From: Candidatus Gastranaerophilales bacterium | GTDB taxonomy: Bacteria; Cyanobacteriota; Vampirovibrionia; Gastranaerophilales; Gastranaerophilaceae | Assembly (NCBI GenBank): GCA_944325735.1 | Contig: CALVBI010000003.1 | Location: 21,051 to 85,050, forward strand | DNA length: 64,000 bases | Direction: 5' to 3' | In this document: positions 27,619-36,192 of the stretch, one piece after another | Layout: each line of letters starts with the position of its first letter | Numbering within the stretch: position 1 is the stretch's first letter | Position numbers and translations under genes: made by a program | Notes under the pieces: model-generated | Told to the model about the DNA's origin: nothing | The model's input: only the letters and a program-made list of their open reading frames with translations | Databases searched by the model: none

Positions 27619-28377
27619 CTAATTTATACGCTGAAACATGTAACCTATTCCACGAGCTGTTAATATAAGCTCTGGATTTGCAGGATCTGATTCTAATTTA
27701 GAACGAAGTCTTGAAATATGAACATCTACTACACGAGTATCAATACGATGATCTGGTGGATATGCCCATACATGCTGCAAGATTTCATTTCTTGAAAAAG
27801 CTTGACCAGAATTATTTACTAATAATTCTAATAAGCTAAATTCCATACCTGTCAAGCGGATTCTTTCATTTTTTCTAAATACTTGACGACGAGCTGTATC
27901 AATTTTTATATTTCCTGTAGTAATTACATTCTTTGTAACTTTACCTGTAGGAGTTACTGTTTCTCTATTATTAGTACGACGTAAAACTGCTTTTACACGA
28001 GCTTCCAATTCTTTTGGACTGAATGGTTTAATTACATAATCATCTGCACCCAATTCTAATCCTGTAATTCTTTCTGATACATCTCCTAATGCTGTTAATA
28101 TGATAATAGGAACATCAGATGTTCTTCTAATTTCTCTAGTTACACCATAACCGTCCATCTTTGGCATCATTACATCTAATACTACTAAATCTGGATTATA
28201 TTTATTAAAAGCATTTACAGCTTCTTCACCATCTTGTGCAGTATATACATCATAACCAGCCATTTTTAATCTTGTTTCTAAAATACGTCTGATACTTGCT
28301 TCATCATCAGCTAAAAGTATTCTTTGACGATCTTCCGTTTCATTAGGCATTTCAGCATTTTCAGTCATAGTCTTCAT
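27619..28377 (-). CDS. rpaB: OmpR-family response regulator, RpaB orthologue
   Basis: The 252-residue protein has a receiver domain (LLADDEASIRRILETRLKMA, phospho-acceptor Asp68 in VVLDVMMPKMDGYG, Lys in DDYVIKPFSPKELEARVKAV) and a C-terminal winged helix (RLTGMEFSLLELLVNNSG, then VVDVHISRLRSKLESDPANP and ELILTARGIGYMFQRI). The match to cyanobacterial RpaB runs along the whole length, including the DEASIRRILETRL signature. In cyanobacteria RpaB controls high-light and photosystem genes; a non-photosynthetic relative must use it otherwise, perhaps for envelope or redox stress. No kinase gene is adjacent. Confidence 0.92.
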   Translation of the reverse strand: MKTMTENAEMPNETEDRQRILLADDEASIRRILETRLKMAGYDVYTAQDGEEAVNAFNKYNPDLVVLDVMMPKMDGYGVTREIRRTSDVPIIILTALGDVSERITGLELGADDYVIKPFSPKELEARVKAVLRRTNNRETVTPTGKVTKNVITTGNIKIDTARRQVFRKNERIRLTGMEFSLLELLVNNSGQAFSRNEILQHVWAYPPDHRIDTRVVDVHISRLRSKLESDPANPELILTARGIGYMFQRIN

Positions 28378-28575
28378 TTCCTTTGTTACAATAATCTAAC
28401 ACCAATAAATTTAACACAAATATAAAATATTACAAAATATTTATTTTTTTAAATTTTTTTTAATATTTGTATATATATATTAATTTAATTTTCAAAAAAT
28501 TGCAAGTACTTTTCTAAAAAAATATTCTTAAAATTTTTATTATTATAAAAAAATAGCTACTTAGGTGATGTACAG

Positions 28576-28602
28576 CTTCATAGTATAAAGTGTAATATGA
28601 AG
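28576..28602. promoter_or_regulatory. inverted repeat over the XRE promoter
   Basis: CTTCATA (28576-28582) and TATGAAG (28596-28602) flank a TATAAA -10-like box at 28584-28589, about 14 bases before the XRE start. Placement suggests an operator bound by the XRE protein itself. Confidence 0.45.
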
Positions 28603-28615
28603 TTTAAATTGTAAT

Positions 28616-28837
28616 ATGGAAAATAATGATACACAATATTATGATATTATATCAGCAAACATCAAAAAATTAAGAACAGCTGCAAAACTTTCTCAAGAAA
28701 AAATGGCTGAAAAACTTAATTGTTCAAGAGAATTCATCAGTAGGGTTGAAAATAAAAAAGAAAGAGTCAGTTTAAACATGCTACTTAAAATTGCTGAACT
28801 TTTCAATGTTAACCCTAAAGATTTATTTAACAATTAA
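28616..28837 (+). CDS. small XRE-family DNA-binding protein
   Basis: The 73-residue protein is a single helix-turn-helix of the Cro/C1 type: ISANIKKLRTAAKLSQEKMA, then EKLNCSREFISRVENKKERV, then SLNMLLKIAELFNVNPKDLF. No second domain is present. It has no clear Shine-Dalgarno, but an inverted repeat covers its promoter. It overlaps the end of the convergent kdsB gene by 11 bases. Such stand-alone regulators often control themselves and a few neighbours; no toxin partner is seen. Confidence 0.88.
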   Translation: MENNDTQYYDIISANIKKLRTAAKLSQEKMAEKLNCSREFISRVENKKERVSLNMLLKIAELFNVNPKDLFNN

Positions 28838-29561
28838 CACCTGTAACTATTGTTTTAAATTTTTCTAAATCCTCAATTGTATCAATACCTACAGGGATAA
28901 AGTCAACTACAGATGTTTTAATTTTCATTCCATTTTGCAATGCTCGCAATTGCTCCAAACTTTCAGACATTTCATATGTACTCTGAGGCAATTCTGTCAT
29001 TCTTATAAGAGCTTCTCTTTTATAACCATAAATACCTAAATGTCCGTAAAAATCAGATTTCCCAGTATTACGTTCAAATGGAATTTTTGAACGAGAGAAA
29101 TAAAGCGCAAAACCGAGATTATCAACTACACATTTTACCAAATTAGGATTTTCAGCCTCATCTGGAGTAATTTTTCTTATTAATGTCGAAATATCAGCGT
29201 ATTTATCTTCTTTTACATTCTTTGCAACTTCATCAATACTTTCTGGCTTAATTAAAGGTTCATCACCTTGTAAATTTACAATATAAGAAATTTCTGGATG
29301 ACGCATAACAACTTCTTTAATTCTGTCAGAACCGCATTTATGCTCAGTTGAAGTCATTTCTACATTACCACCAAATGATTTTACAGCATCATATATTCTT
29401 TGATCATCTGTTGCAACAATAATAATATCAGCTAATTTAGCCTGTTGAGCTTTTTCATAAACCCATTGAATAATAGGTTTGCCACAAACTTCAATTAAAG
29501 GTTTTCCTTCTAATCTTGATGAACCGTACCTTGCAGGTATTATAATTGCTGTTTTAGACAT
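28827..29561 (-). CDS. kdsB: 3-deoxy-manno-octulosonate cytidylyltransferase
   Basis: The 244-residue protein shows the CMP-KDO synthetase pattern: IIPARYGSSRLEGKPLIEVC at the N-terminus, TEHKCGSDRIKEV, VNLQGDEPLIKP, and the C-terminal IDTIEDLEKF. It activates KDO with CTP for lipopolysaccharide inner-core synthesis, which implies an outer membrane. It overlaps the preceding small membrane protein gene by eight bases and ends the accD-accA-prmA-orf-kdsB run. Confidence 0.95.
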   Translation of the reverse strand: MSKTAIIIPARYGSSRLEGKPLIEVCGKPIIQWVYEKAQQAKLADIIIVATDDQRIYDAVKSFGGNVEMTSTEHKCGSDRIKEVVMRHPEISYIVNLQGDEPLIKPESIDEVAKNVKEDKYADISTLIRKITPDEAENPNLVKCVVDNLGFALYFSRSKIPFERNTGKSDFYGHLGIYGYKREALIRMTELPQSTYEMSESLEQLRALQNGMKIKTSVVDFIPVGIDTIEDLEKFKTIVTGVNC

Positions 29562-29973
29562 TTTTCTCCTCCAAAAATTCTTTTATTACTTTATATTCTT
29601 TGGTTGGCAAAGAAAGTTTTAACTTGGTATTCCCAGAAGTCACAATCAAAGAAGAAGTAAACTTTCCTGTTAATTCTATATTAGAAAAATCTTTCACAAC
29701 TAAAGCTCTATTAAAGATTTTAAAAATGATAAAATCTAAATAAAGTTCAATAGTTACCCAAAAACCACGAAATATTAAATTGTTTATAGATGAAAGTTGT
29801 ACAGTAAAAATATTCTGTGGAACTTCTTTTAGATTAGACTTAATCTCATCATAATTAAGATTAAAAATTCCGGTGATCATGTCCTTAAATATTGTGAACA
29901 GCAATACAAGCATTAAACCGCCACCAAATAATACAACAATTAGTATTAAAATCCCAATCTCATTATCAGACAT
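29554..29973 (-). CDS. small membrane protein of unknown function
   Basis: The protein has about 139 residues from ATG 29973 (GGTGG upstream), which lies 17 bases after the prmA stop; a longer frame starting inside prmA is possible but needs a 50-base overlap. The N-terminus is one strong membrane helix (IGILILIVVLFGGGLMLVLL). A second hydrophobic, aromatic region (GFWVTIELYLDFIIFKIF) precedes a soluble C-terminal part. I do not recognise the family. Its place inside the operon and overlap with kdsB suggest coupled translation. Confidence 0.7.
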   Translation of the reverse strand: MSDNEIGILILIVVLFGGGLMLVLLFTIFKDMITGIFNLNYDEIKSNLKEVPQNIFTVQLSSINNLIFRGFWVTIELYLDFIIFKIFNRALVVKDFSNIELTGKFTSSLIVTSGNTKLKLSLPTKEYKVIKEFLEEKNV

Positions 29974-29989
29974 AATTTTCCACCCAGCC

Positions 29990-30880
29990 CTAATTTTTAA
30001 CAACCAGAGCAACCCACTGATCTTGATGAGCTTCTTCAATTAAATGTAAATTATATTTTTTTATAGCGTCTAATACAACAGGCTTTTTCTCATCTAAAAT
30101 ACCAGATAACACCATTATTGCATTATCATTCATTATATTTTTCAAATCCCCCATAATTTCTGCTAAAACATTATGGAGAATATTTGCTAATACAAAATCA
30201 AATTTTTCATTAACTTTATCTGCGGTATTTAGTTCAAAAGAACATTCTGCATTGTTTTTTGTTGCATTTTCTTTAGCAACATCTATTACTGTTTCATCAT
30301 TATCACAGCCATATGCATAAGATGCACCGAACTTTTTAGCACAAATAGCTAAGATTCCTGACCCCATACCAATATCTGCCACTTTTGCATCTTTTTGCAT
30401 ATATTTTTCAACAGCTTTCATGCATAATTGCGTAGTTTGATGAGTTCCAGTACCAAATGCACAGCCAGGTTCTAGTCTAATTACAACCTCATCTGCTTTT
30501 GGTGAATAATCCAACCAATCAGGAACTATTACAATTTTATCAGTTACTCTTGTAATATCCCATTTTTCTTTCCATTTTTTAGACCAATCTTCATTTGGCT
30601 TATTTGAAATTACATATTCCCAACTGCCTAATTCTTCATCAGACAAACCTCTAGACTTCAACAGTTCACGTTCTTGCTTTAAAATATCTGATAAATTTTT
30701 AGGTTCTTCAGTTAAAAAGACTTTCAAAGTTCCTTCAGTAGTAGATATCATCTCCAAATCTTTATAAGCTTCTTCTGCTAAAACAACCCCCTCACAAGGA
30801 AGCATCTCAAAACAGAATTCAGATACAATATCTTCTATATCCGGATTGATTTTAATTTGTAATTCAAAATAATTATTCAT
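29990..30880 (-). CDS. prmA: ribosomal protein L11 methyltransferase
   Basis: The 296-residue protein has the PrmA layout: an N-terminal substrate-recognition domain, then KPNEDWSKKWKEKWDITRV, then a SAM-dependent methyltransferase domain with RLEPGCAFGTGTHQTTQLCM, VADIGMGSGILAICAKKFGA, and LANILHNVLAEIM in place of the usual NPPY-like motif. It trimethylates L11. It sits between accA and a small membrane protein gene. Confidence 0.95.
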   Translation of the reverse strand: MNNYFELQIKINPDIEDIVSEFCFEMLPCEGVVLAEEAYKDLEMISTTEGTLKVFLTEEPKNLSDILKQERELLKSRGLSDEELGSWEYVISNKPNEDWSKKWKEKWDITRVTDKIVIVPDWLDYSPKADEVVIRLEPGCAFGTGTHQTTQLCMKAVEKYMQKDAKVADIGMGSGILAICAKKFGASYAYGCDNDETVIDVAKENATKNNAECSFELNTADKVNEKFDFVLANILHNVLAEIMGDLKNIMNDNAIMVLSGILDEKKPVVLDAIKKYNLHLIEEAHQDQWVALVVKN

Positions 30881-30922
30881 TTTTGCTCTTATACCTTACT
30901 CAAAAATTCTAAAAACTAGAAA

Positions 30923-31876
30923 TTACTGTAAAAATACACCCATTTTTCTGAATTTTTGATAGCGTTGCTCTTTCAAATCTTCAACAGAAAGTTTAGACAA
31001 TTCTTCTATACTATCTAAAATAGTCTTTTTCATATTTGCAGATACTTCTTCATAATTTGTGTGAGCACCGCCTGTTGGTTCTTTTATTTCACCATCGATA
31101 ATATCAAATTGCATTAAATCTTTAGCTGTAATTTTCAAAGCATCAGCTGCATCAGAAGCTTTTGTTGCATCACGCCACAAAATAGAAGCACAACCTTCTG
31201 GTGAAATAACAGTATAATAAGCATGTTCTAATAAAAATACCTTATCAGCAACAGCCAAACCTAAAGCACCACCTGAACAACCTTCACCTGTAATAATTGC
31301 AATTACAGGAACCTTTAATTTTGCCATTTGCATTAAGTTGACAGCAATAGCACCACCTTGGTTAGTTTCTTCAGCACTTATACCAGGATAAGCCCCCGGA
31401 GTATCTATAAGAGTAACAATAGGAATATTAAATTTACTAGCATGTTTAAACAAACGTAATGCTTTTCTATAACCTTGAGGTTGAGGCATACCAAAATTAT
31501 ATTCCAAGTTTTCTTTTGTAGATTTACCCTTCATAGTTCCAATGACCATGACAGGCTTACCATCAATTTTAGCCAATCCGCCGATAATAGCTCTGTCATC
31601 CATACCTTCTCTATCTCCATGAAGTTCAATAAAATCTTCACAAATATTATTTACATAATCCAAAAAGTTAGGACGTTCAGGATGTCTTGCAATTTGCAAC
31701 TTTTGAGAAGGCTTCAAGTTAGAATATAATTCTTTTCTATAATCTTCTGCCTGTTGTTCAAAAGTTTCTATTTCTTTATTAAGATCCATGCCTGACTCCA
31801 AACTTATTTTCTTTAATTCTTCAATTTTTTCTTGAATTTCTAAAATAGGTTTTTCAAAATCCAAAACTGCTGTCAT
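30923..31876 (-). CDS. accA: acetyl-CoA carboxylase carboxyltransferase subunit alpha
   Basis: The protein has about 317 residues from ATG 31876 (GAGG nine bases upstream). In-frame GTG 31900 and ATG 31891 would overlap or abut accD. Typical features are the start region VLDFEKPI, ARHPERPNFLDYV, PQPQGYRKALRLF, IVTLIDTPGAYPGISAEE and EGCSGGALGLAVADKVFLLE. With AccD it forms the carboxyltransferase that makes malonyl-CoA. Adjacent accD and accA encode the two subunits of one complex; biotin carboxylase and carrier are not in this window. Confidence 0.95.
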   Translation of the reverse strand: MTAVLDFEKPILEIQEKIEELKKISLESGMDLNKEIETFEQQAEDYRKELYSNLKPSQKLQIARHPERPNFLDYVNNICEDFIELHGDREGMDDRAIIGGLAKIDGKPVMVIGTMKGKSTKENLEYNFGMPQPQGYRKALRLFKHASKFNIPIVTLIDTPGAYPGISAEETNQGGAIAVNLMQMAKLKVPVIAIITGEGCSGGALGLAVADKVFLLEHAYYTVISPEGCASILWRDATKASDAADALKITAKDLMQFDIIDGEIKEPTGGAHTNYEEVSANMKKTILDSIEELSKLSVEDLKEQRYQKFRKMGVFLQ

Positions 31877-31892
31877 TTTTTCATACCTCATA

Positions 31893-32762
31893 CTATGCAC
31901 ATTTATGCATTTCTAATATCTTAGCTAATGTATCTCTTAACTCTTTTCTAGGAGATACGACATCTACTTGCCCATATTTTAAAAGATATTCAGCGGTCTG
32001 AAAATCTGAAGGCAATTTTTGTCTAATTGTTTGTTCGATAACTCTACGTCCGGCAAATCCAATTCTAGCACCTTGTTCAGCTACAATTATGTCACCTAGC
32101 ATACCAAAACTTGCAGTTACACCGCCAAATGTAGGTTCTGTCAACAAATTAATATATAATAATCCTTCATCATCTAATTTAGATACCGCACAAGAAGTTT
32201 TTGCCATTTGCATTAAACTCAATGCACTTTCTTGCATTCTTGCACCGCCAGATGATGTGATAGCTAATACCGGCAATCTTAATTCAATTGCTTTTTCAAT
32301 AATTCTTGTAACTTTTTCGCCAACAACACTGCCCATAGATCCGCCCATAAAATCAAAATCCATAACAGCTGTTGCCACTTTATGACCTTCAATTGTACCT
32401 ATACCTGCAATCACAGCATCATTTAAGCCTGTTTTTGCTTGAGCTTTTTTAACTCTATCTTTATAGCTTTCTGTATCTACAAACTCTAAAGGATCATCAG
32501 GTCTAATTTCTTTAAACAATTCTTCAAAAGAATTTTCATCAAATAATTGTTTAATTCTAGTTCTTGCATTTATTCTGAAATGGTAATCACACACAGGACA
32601 TACCATATCATTTTTCACTAAATCTTCTTTCAATAATTGAGCATCACAATGAACACATTTTGTCCATAAATTAGGATCCATATCAAGCTCTACACGACCT
32701 TCTAATTCTCTTCTTTGAATTTGAGCTTGTTTACGTTTTTCAAACCAATCTTGAACTGTCAT
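31893..32762 (-). CDS. accD: acetyl-CoA carboxylase carboxyltransferase subunit beta
   Basis: The 289-residue protein has the N-terminal zinc ribbon (WTKCVHCDAQLL, then MVCPVCDYHF) followed by the crotonase-like carboxyltransferase domain with MGSVVGEKVTRIIE, SGGARMQESALSLMQMAKT, and PTFGGVTASFGMLGDI then GFAGRRVIEQTI. It heads the accD-accA-prmA-orf-kdsB run. A TATAAT-like box (near 32795) and a short leader with AAGGGA precede the ATG. Confidence 0.96.
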   Translation of the reverse strand: MTVQDWFEKRKQAQIQRRELEGRVELDMDPNLWTKCVHCDAQLLKEDLVKNDMVCPVCDYHFRINARTRIKQLFDENSFEELFKEIRPDDPLEFVDTESYKDRVKKAQAKTGLNDAVIAGIGTIEGHKVATAVMDFDFMGGSMGSVVGEKVTRIIEKAIELRLPVLAITSSGGARMQESALSLMQMAKTSCAVSKLDDEGLLYINLLTEPTFGGVTASFGMLGDIIVAEQGARIGFAGRRVIEQTIRQKLPSDFQTAEYLLKYGQVDVVSPRKELRDTLAKILEMHKCA

Positions 32763-32863
32763 ATTAAATATCCCTTAAAAAAATAATCAAAGTATAATAC
32801 AAATCTATTATACTCAAAAAAAATTTAATAGCAATTTTTTACATTCATAGATTTTACAAAAGT

Positions 32864-33598
32864 ATGCTAAACGTAAAAAAAATATCTGATATATCTTTTG
32901 GACAGCTAAAATTTCACAAAAACGGAGACAGATTAGTTTTTGATGACTTCACATGCAAAGACTCTAATAACGAAGATTGCTTTGTAAAATCAGAAAAAGA
33001 TAAATTAGATAATTTCAAAGAAACAGTTAAAATATATCAAACAAAAGATACAAAACAACATGTTGCTGAAAACAAAAATCACTTTTACAATGAAATAAAA
33101 CTAATTTATGATGATTATATGGAAACATTCGTTCCATCTCATTACAAAAAAGGTTATGGATCAATAATGCATCTTTGCAACATAATGGAACTCATAGAAA
33201 ATAATTATGATGAAATAATATTTTCATCTTTTAGAAAAGCTATATATTTTCATTCAAAATTAAAATTTGAACCAAAAATAAAAAAATTAGAAGATATAAA
33301 AAAACACCTACAAAAAGATATTTTAGATAAAGATCTTCCTGATGATATGCAACCATTTAAAGAAAAAGCTTTAAGGATTATTCAAAATGTAAATTCCCCA
33401 CAAGAAAATTTAATAAAATCAGGAAATACTCTTATAAATGATTTCATACAAACAGTAATAAAAAAAGACCTAGATAGAGACAAATATGGATTATTTGAAG
33501 GGATAATAATGCACCTTACAAAAGAAAAAATCCTTAATAATAAAGATTTTTATAACAAATTATTCAAAAATTTCCACATTGACTATCTAATAAAATAA
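32864..33598 (+). CDS. uncharacterised protein with a GNAT-like segment
   Basis: This 244-residue protein is not firmly recognised. The middle has features of a GNAT acetyltransferase: HYKKGYGSIMHLCNIMEL resembles the acetyl-CoA-binding motif, and SFRKAIYFHSKLKFEPKI resembles the usual motif near the end of the fold. The first 30 residues (VKKISDISFGQLKF) and the helical C-terminal half match nothing I know. There is no signal peptide. It stands alone between the divergent accD and a convergent peptidase gene. Confidence 0.6.
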   Translation: MLNVKKISDISFGQLKFHKNGDRLVFDDFTCKDSNNEDCFVKSEKDKLDNFKETVKIYQTKDTKQHVAENKNHFYNEIKLIYDDYMETFVPSHYKKGYGSIMHLCNIMELIENNYDEIIFSSFRKAIYFHSKLKFEPKIKKLEDIKKHLQKDILDKDLPDDMQPFKEKALRIIQNVNSPQENLIKSGNTLINDFIQTVIKKDLDRDKYGLFEGIIMHLTKEKILNNKDFYNKLFKNFHIDYLIK

Positions 33599-33599
33599 A

Positions 33600-34379
33600 T
33601 TATTTTTGAGGTCTGTTAGTAAAAAACTTTTTCATATCCTCTGAGATTTGAATATTTTGCAATGCCATATGATATTTCCTTAAATTTGCAATAGCTTCTT
33701 GTTCCTCTAGCAAATCTCTTTTAGGCATTTTTATAGAAGCTTTTACTTTTTCAAATTCAGTTGGAGTCTTACGGTTAATAAATTTTGCAATAATTTCATC
33801 AATATTGCTTCCTCCAATCCCATACTTTGATGCAACTTCTGCAGTATCAGCTCCTTGAGGTAAAGTATATAACCAATTTACTGTAAGACTATCTCCCTCA
33901 GAAATACTATTAATTCCTCTTTGGTGAGGTGTATACATAATATCTGCAGGATTATGACTATGCCCTAGCCCTATCGCATGCCCAATTTCATGCAAAATAG
34001 TATGATATACTTCATTTTCGTCCATGTAATCAGCATGCACTAAGCCCTCAGTTAATCCTATCGCAACTTCAGCGCCATATAATCTGTTTGAACCGTCAAA
34101 ATTGAAATAACAATGACCTAAAGCCTTTCTTTCAACTCTTTTCCAATCAACATTAACATTAGATTCTAACAGAGTATTTACAACTTGAAAAGCAACTTTT
34201 CCCCTTGTTGCTTGCTGCCACTCATTCAAAGCTCTGATAACCATTTCTCTATATTTATATTCCTGCCCCTGCTTTGAATAAAATTTCATAGGCGCAATAT
34301 AAACTTTTAAAGGCATAAAAGTCCATCGCATTATCCTACCATTTTTTAAAGATTCAGCAACATAAGTGTATTTTTTCAT
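33600..34379 (-). CDS. matrixin-type (M10) zinc metallopeptidase without signal peptide
   Basis: The 259-residue protein contains the full metzincin zinc motif HEIGHAIGLGH (residues 130-140) and a Met-turn at Met148 (ADIMYTPHQRGI). Upstream, RWTFMPLKVYI and ALNEWQQATRGKVAFQVV match the start of peptidase M10 domains. The C-terminal 80 residues are charged and helical. No signal peptide is seen, which is odd for a family that is usually secreted. The promoter (-10 TATAAT) ends six bases before the ATG, so the mRNA is probably leaderless. Confidence 0.85.
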   Translation of the reverse strand: MKKYTYVAESLKNGRIMRWTFMPLKVYIAPMKFYSKQGQEYKYREMVIRALNEWQQATRGKVAFQVVNTLLESNVNVDWKRVERKALGHCYFNFDGSNRLYGAEVAIGLTEGLVHADYMDENEVYHTILHEIGHAIGLGHSHNPADIMYTPHQRGINSISEGDSLTVNWLYTLPQGADTAEVASKYGIGGSNIDEIIAKFINRKTPTEFEKVKASIKMPKRDLLEEQEAIANLRKYHMALQNIQISEDMKKFFTNRPQK

Positions 34380-34426
34380 ATTTTTATTATATAATAAATT
34401 GCGGTAAAAACCAATTGTGTTACAAT
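34380..34426. promoter_or_regulatory. divergent promoters for the matrixin gene and ybaB
   Basis: On the minus strand TATAAT at 34386-34391 ends six bases before the matrixin ATG. On the plus strand TTGCGG (34399-34404) and TACAAT (34421-34426), 16 bp apart, fit a promoter for ybaB-recR. Confidence 0.5.
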
Positions 34427-34474
34427 GGATATTACAGAGTTTTATAATTTATACAGACTTAGGAGAGAAAACTT

Positions 34475-34810
34475 ATGAACATTATGCAAATGATGAAACA
34501 AGCTCAAGGCTTGCAAAAAAAATTAAAAGACACTCAAGAAGAACTTGCTAATCTTGAAATCACAGGAGAAGCTGCTAATGGTGCTGTAAAAGTAATTTGT
34601 GACGGTCAAGGCAGATTCAAATCAATTAAACTTTCTGCAGAAGCTATCAATCCAGAAAATCCATCAGCTATTGATTCTGATACAGTAGAAATGCTTGAAG
34701 ATATTATTTCTTCTGCTATCAAACAAGCTAGTGATAAAGCTGGTAAAACTATGGAAGAAAAAATGAAAGCTGTAACAGGCGGAATCAACATTCCAGGGTT
34801 AAACTTCTAA
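34475..34810 (+). CDS. YbaB/EbfC family nucleoid-associated protein
   Basis: The 111-residue protein begins MNIMQMMKQAQGLQKKLK and continues with the YbaB pattern GAANGAVKV-like (GEAANGAVKVICDGQGRFKS) and a C-terminal helix (TMEEKMKAVTGGINIPGL). These dimeric proteins bind DNA and are often encoded next to recR, as here, where the stop and the recR start overlap (TAATG). A strong Shine-Dalgarno (AGGAGAG) precedes it. Confidence 0.94.
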   Translation: MNIMQMMKQAQGLQKKLKDTQEELANLEITGEAANGAVKVICDGQGRFKSIKLSAEAINPENPSAIDSDTVEMLEDIISSAIKQASDKAGKTMEEKMKAVTGGINIPGLNF

Positions 34811-35406
34811 TGATTTATCCAAAATCAATAGCATCTTTGATAGAGCATTTTCAGAAATTCCCTTCAGTAGGGCCAAAATCTGCTCAACGTATGGCATTTT
34901 ACTTATTAAGAATGCCAAAATCTGAAGTGGAAAAATTTGCTCAAAGCATGATTGAAGCAAAAGAAAACACAAAAACTTGTGAAATTTGTTTCAACCTATC
35001 ATCAACAAGTCCTTGTGAAATCTGTCAATCAACACTCAGAGATAAATCTACAATATGTGTTGTTGCAGAAACAAAGGACTTGATAGCTATTGAAAAAACA
35101 AATGAATATAAAGGCTTGTACCATGTACTTCAAGGACTAATTTCTCCTATGGACGGAATTGGTGCAGATGATATAAGAATAAAAGAGCTATTAAATCGAC
35201 TTACTGATGAAAAAGTAAAAGAAGTTATTTTAGCTCTCAGCCCATCTGTAGAAGGAGAAGCTACAAGCCTTTATTTAAATAAACTAATCAAACCTTTTGG
35301 TGTCAAAATCTCTCGCATTGCATTCGGTCTACCTGTTGGAGCTGATTTAGAATACGCTGATGAAATAACTATCGCTAAAGCTATTGAAGGCAGACGTGAA
35401 CTTTAA
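34810..35406 (+). CDS. recR: recombination protein RecR
   Basis: The 198-residue protein shows helix-hairpin-helix motifs in KFPSVGPKSAQRMAFYLL, the zinc finger CEICFNLSSTSPCEIC, and the Toprim domain with ICVVAETKDLIAIEKT and SPSVEGEATSLYL. RecR works with RecF and RecO to load RecA at gaps. It overlaps the ybaB stop by one base and its own stop overlaps that of the convergent pilin-like gene by four bases. Confidence 0.96.
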   Translation: MIYPKSIASLIEHFQKFPSVGPKSAQRMAFYLLRMPKSEVEKFAQSMIEAKENTKTCEICFNLSSTSPCEICQSTLRDKSTICVVAETKDLIAIEKTNEYKGLYHVLQGLISPMDGIGADDIRIKELLNRLTDEKVKEVILALSPSVEGEATSLYLNKLIKPFGVKISRIAFGLPVGADLEYADEITIAKAIEGRREL

Positions 35407-36079
35407 AAACGTAATGGGTAATCTTTATTAATTTTCCACCCATCATAAATTATTAAAGCAGTACAAAAATTTCGATAACTTGGATTTTCATTTCCACATA
35501 AACCTAAAACAAAATTTCGATTATTACTAAACCCTCCATAAGGAGTTAATCCTTTTTTTGAAAAATGAAATGTAAAATATTTTGTACCAGTGCACTTAGC
35601 TTGTTCACTAGACGCTTTCATACAAAAATCAATATCCTTTGCATAAGGATAAAAATAAACATCAAAACTAGTAATAATATCTGCAGATGAAAACCTCATT
35701 CCAAAAGCACTGCCATCTGAAAATTTTGCCCAGACAATATAATCATATTTATTCCTAACAACAGATATTGTATTTAAATATTTTGCCAAATATCTATTAA
35801 ACCATTCTTCTGCGCCTGTCAAAGTAGATAAATCGAGATCTTCCCAATTCTCAATTTCTCCATTATCATTCTCCGATAAAATTATTGCTTGATTAAATGT
35901 TGTATAAAACTTTTTTAAACGAGTTTCAACGACCCGCTTTTTATGATTATAAATAAAACTTGGTAGTGTTAATGCTGCAACGACTCCAATTATACCCAAA
36001 GTTATAAGTACTTCCGCAAGTGTAAACGCGAGAGTAGAGCCTAAATTACGCCCCCCCCCCGATTTTCTAATCTTTTCAT
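35403..36079 (-). CDS. pilin-like protein with a G10 tract in the leader (out of frame as written)
   Basis: The type IV pilin/pseudopilin motif [20 protein letters not shown] (Glu at +5) is preceded by the leader RNLGSTLA, with Ala rather than Gly before the cut. The likely start is ATG 36079, with GAAAGGAGC upstream, reading MKRLEN before ten G at 36051-36060. With ten G that frame stops within four codons after the tract; with 8 or 11 it joins the pilin. An in-frame ATG at 36122 exists but would place the Shine-Dalgarno inside the coding region. The mature part is a long pseudopilin with several Cys (FCMKASSEQAKC, VLGLCGNENPSYRNFC). Confidence 0.75.
36051..36060 (-). repeat. G10 homopolymer in pilin-like gene 1
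   Basis: Ten uninterrupted C on the plus strand (G in the mRNA), between the start codon and the prepilin motif. Very unusual in this AT-rich sequence and prone to slippage. Confidence 0.9.
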
Positions 36080-36192
36080 AATCCGCTCCTTTCTCTTTTT
36101 TTTCATTATAACAAATTTCCACAATTTTTCAAGAATAATTGTTACCAAGATATATAATTGCTTTTAACATAAAATTACGATAAAATTTTTTT

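Noticed and set aside
34411..34432. GTTACA and ATTACA close together before ybaB, resembling the RpaB HLR1 motif
   Set aside because: The two units are separated by six bases, not the spacing known for HLR1, and the first overlaps the -10 box. Probably chance.
36080..36122. An in-frame ATG at 36122 that keeps the first pilin-like gene open at ten G
   Set aside because: It has no Shine-Dalgarno, would place the conserved GAAAGGAGC inside the coding region, and the other three copies have no equivalent start.
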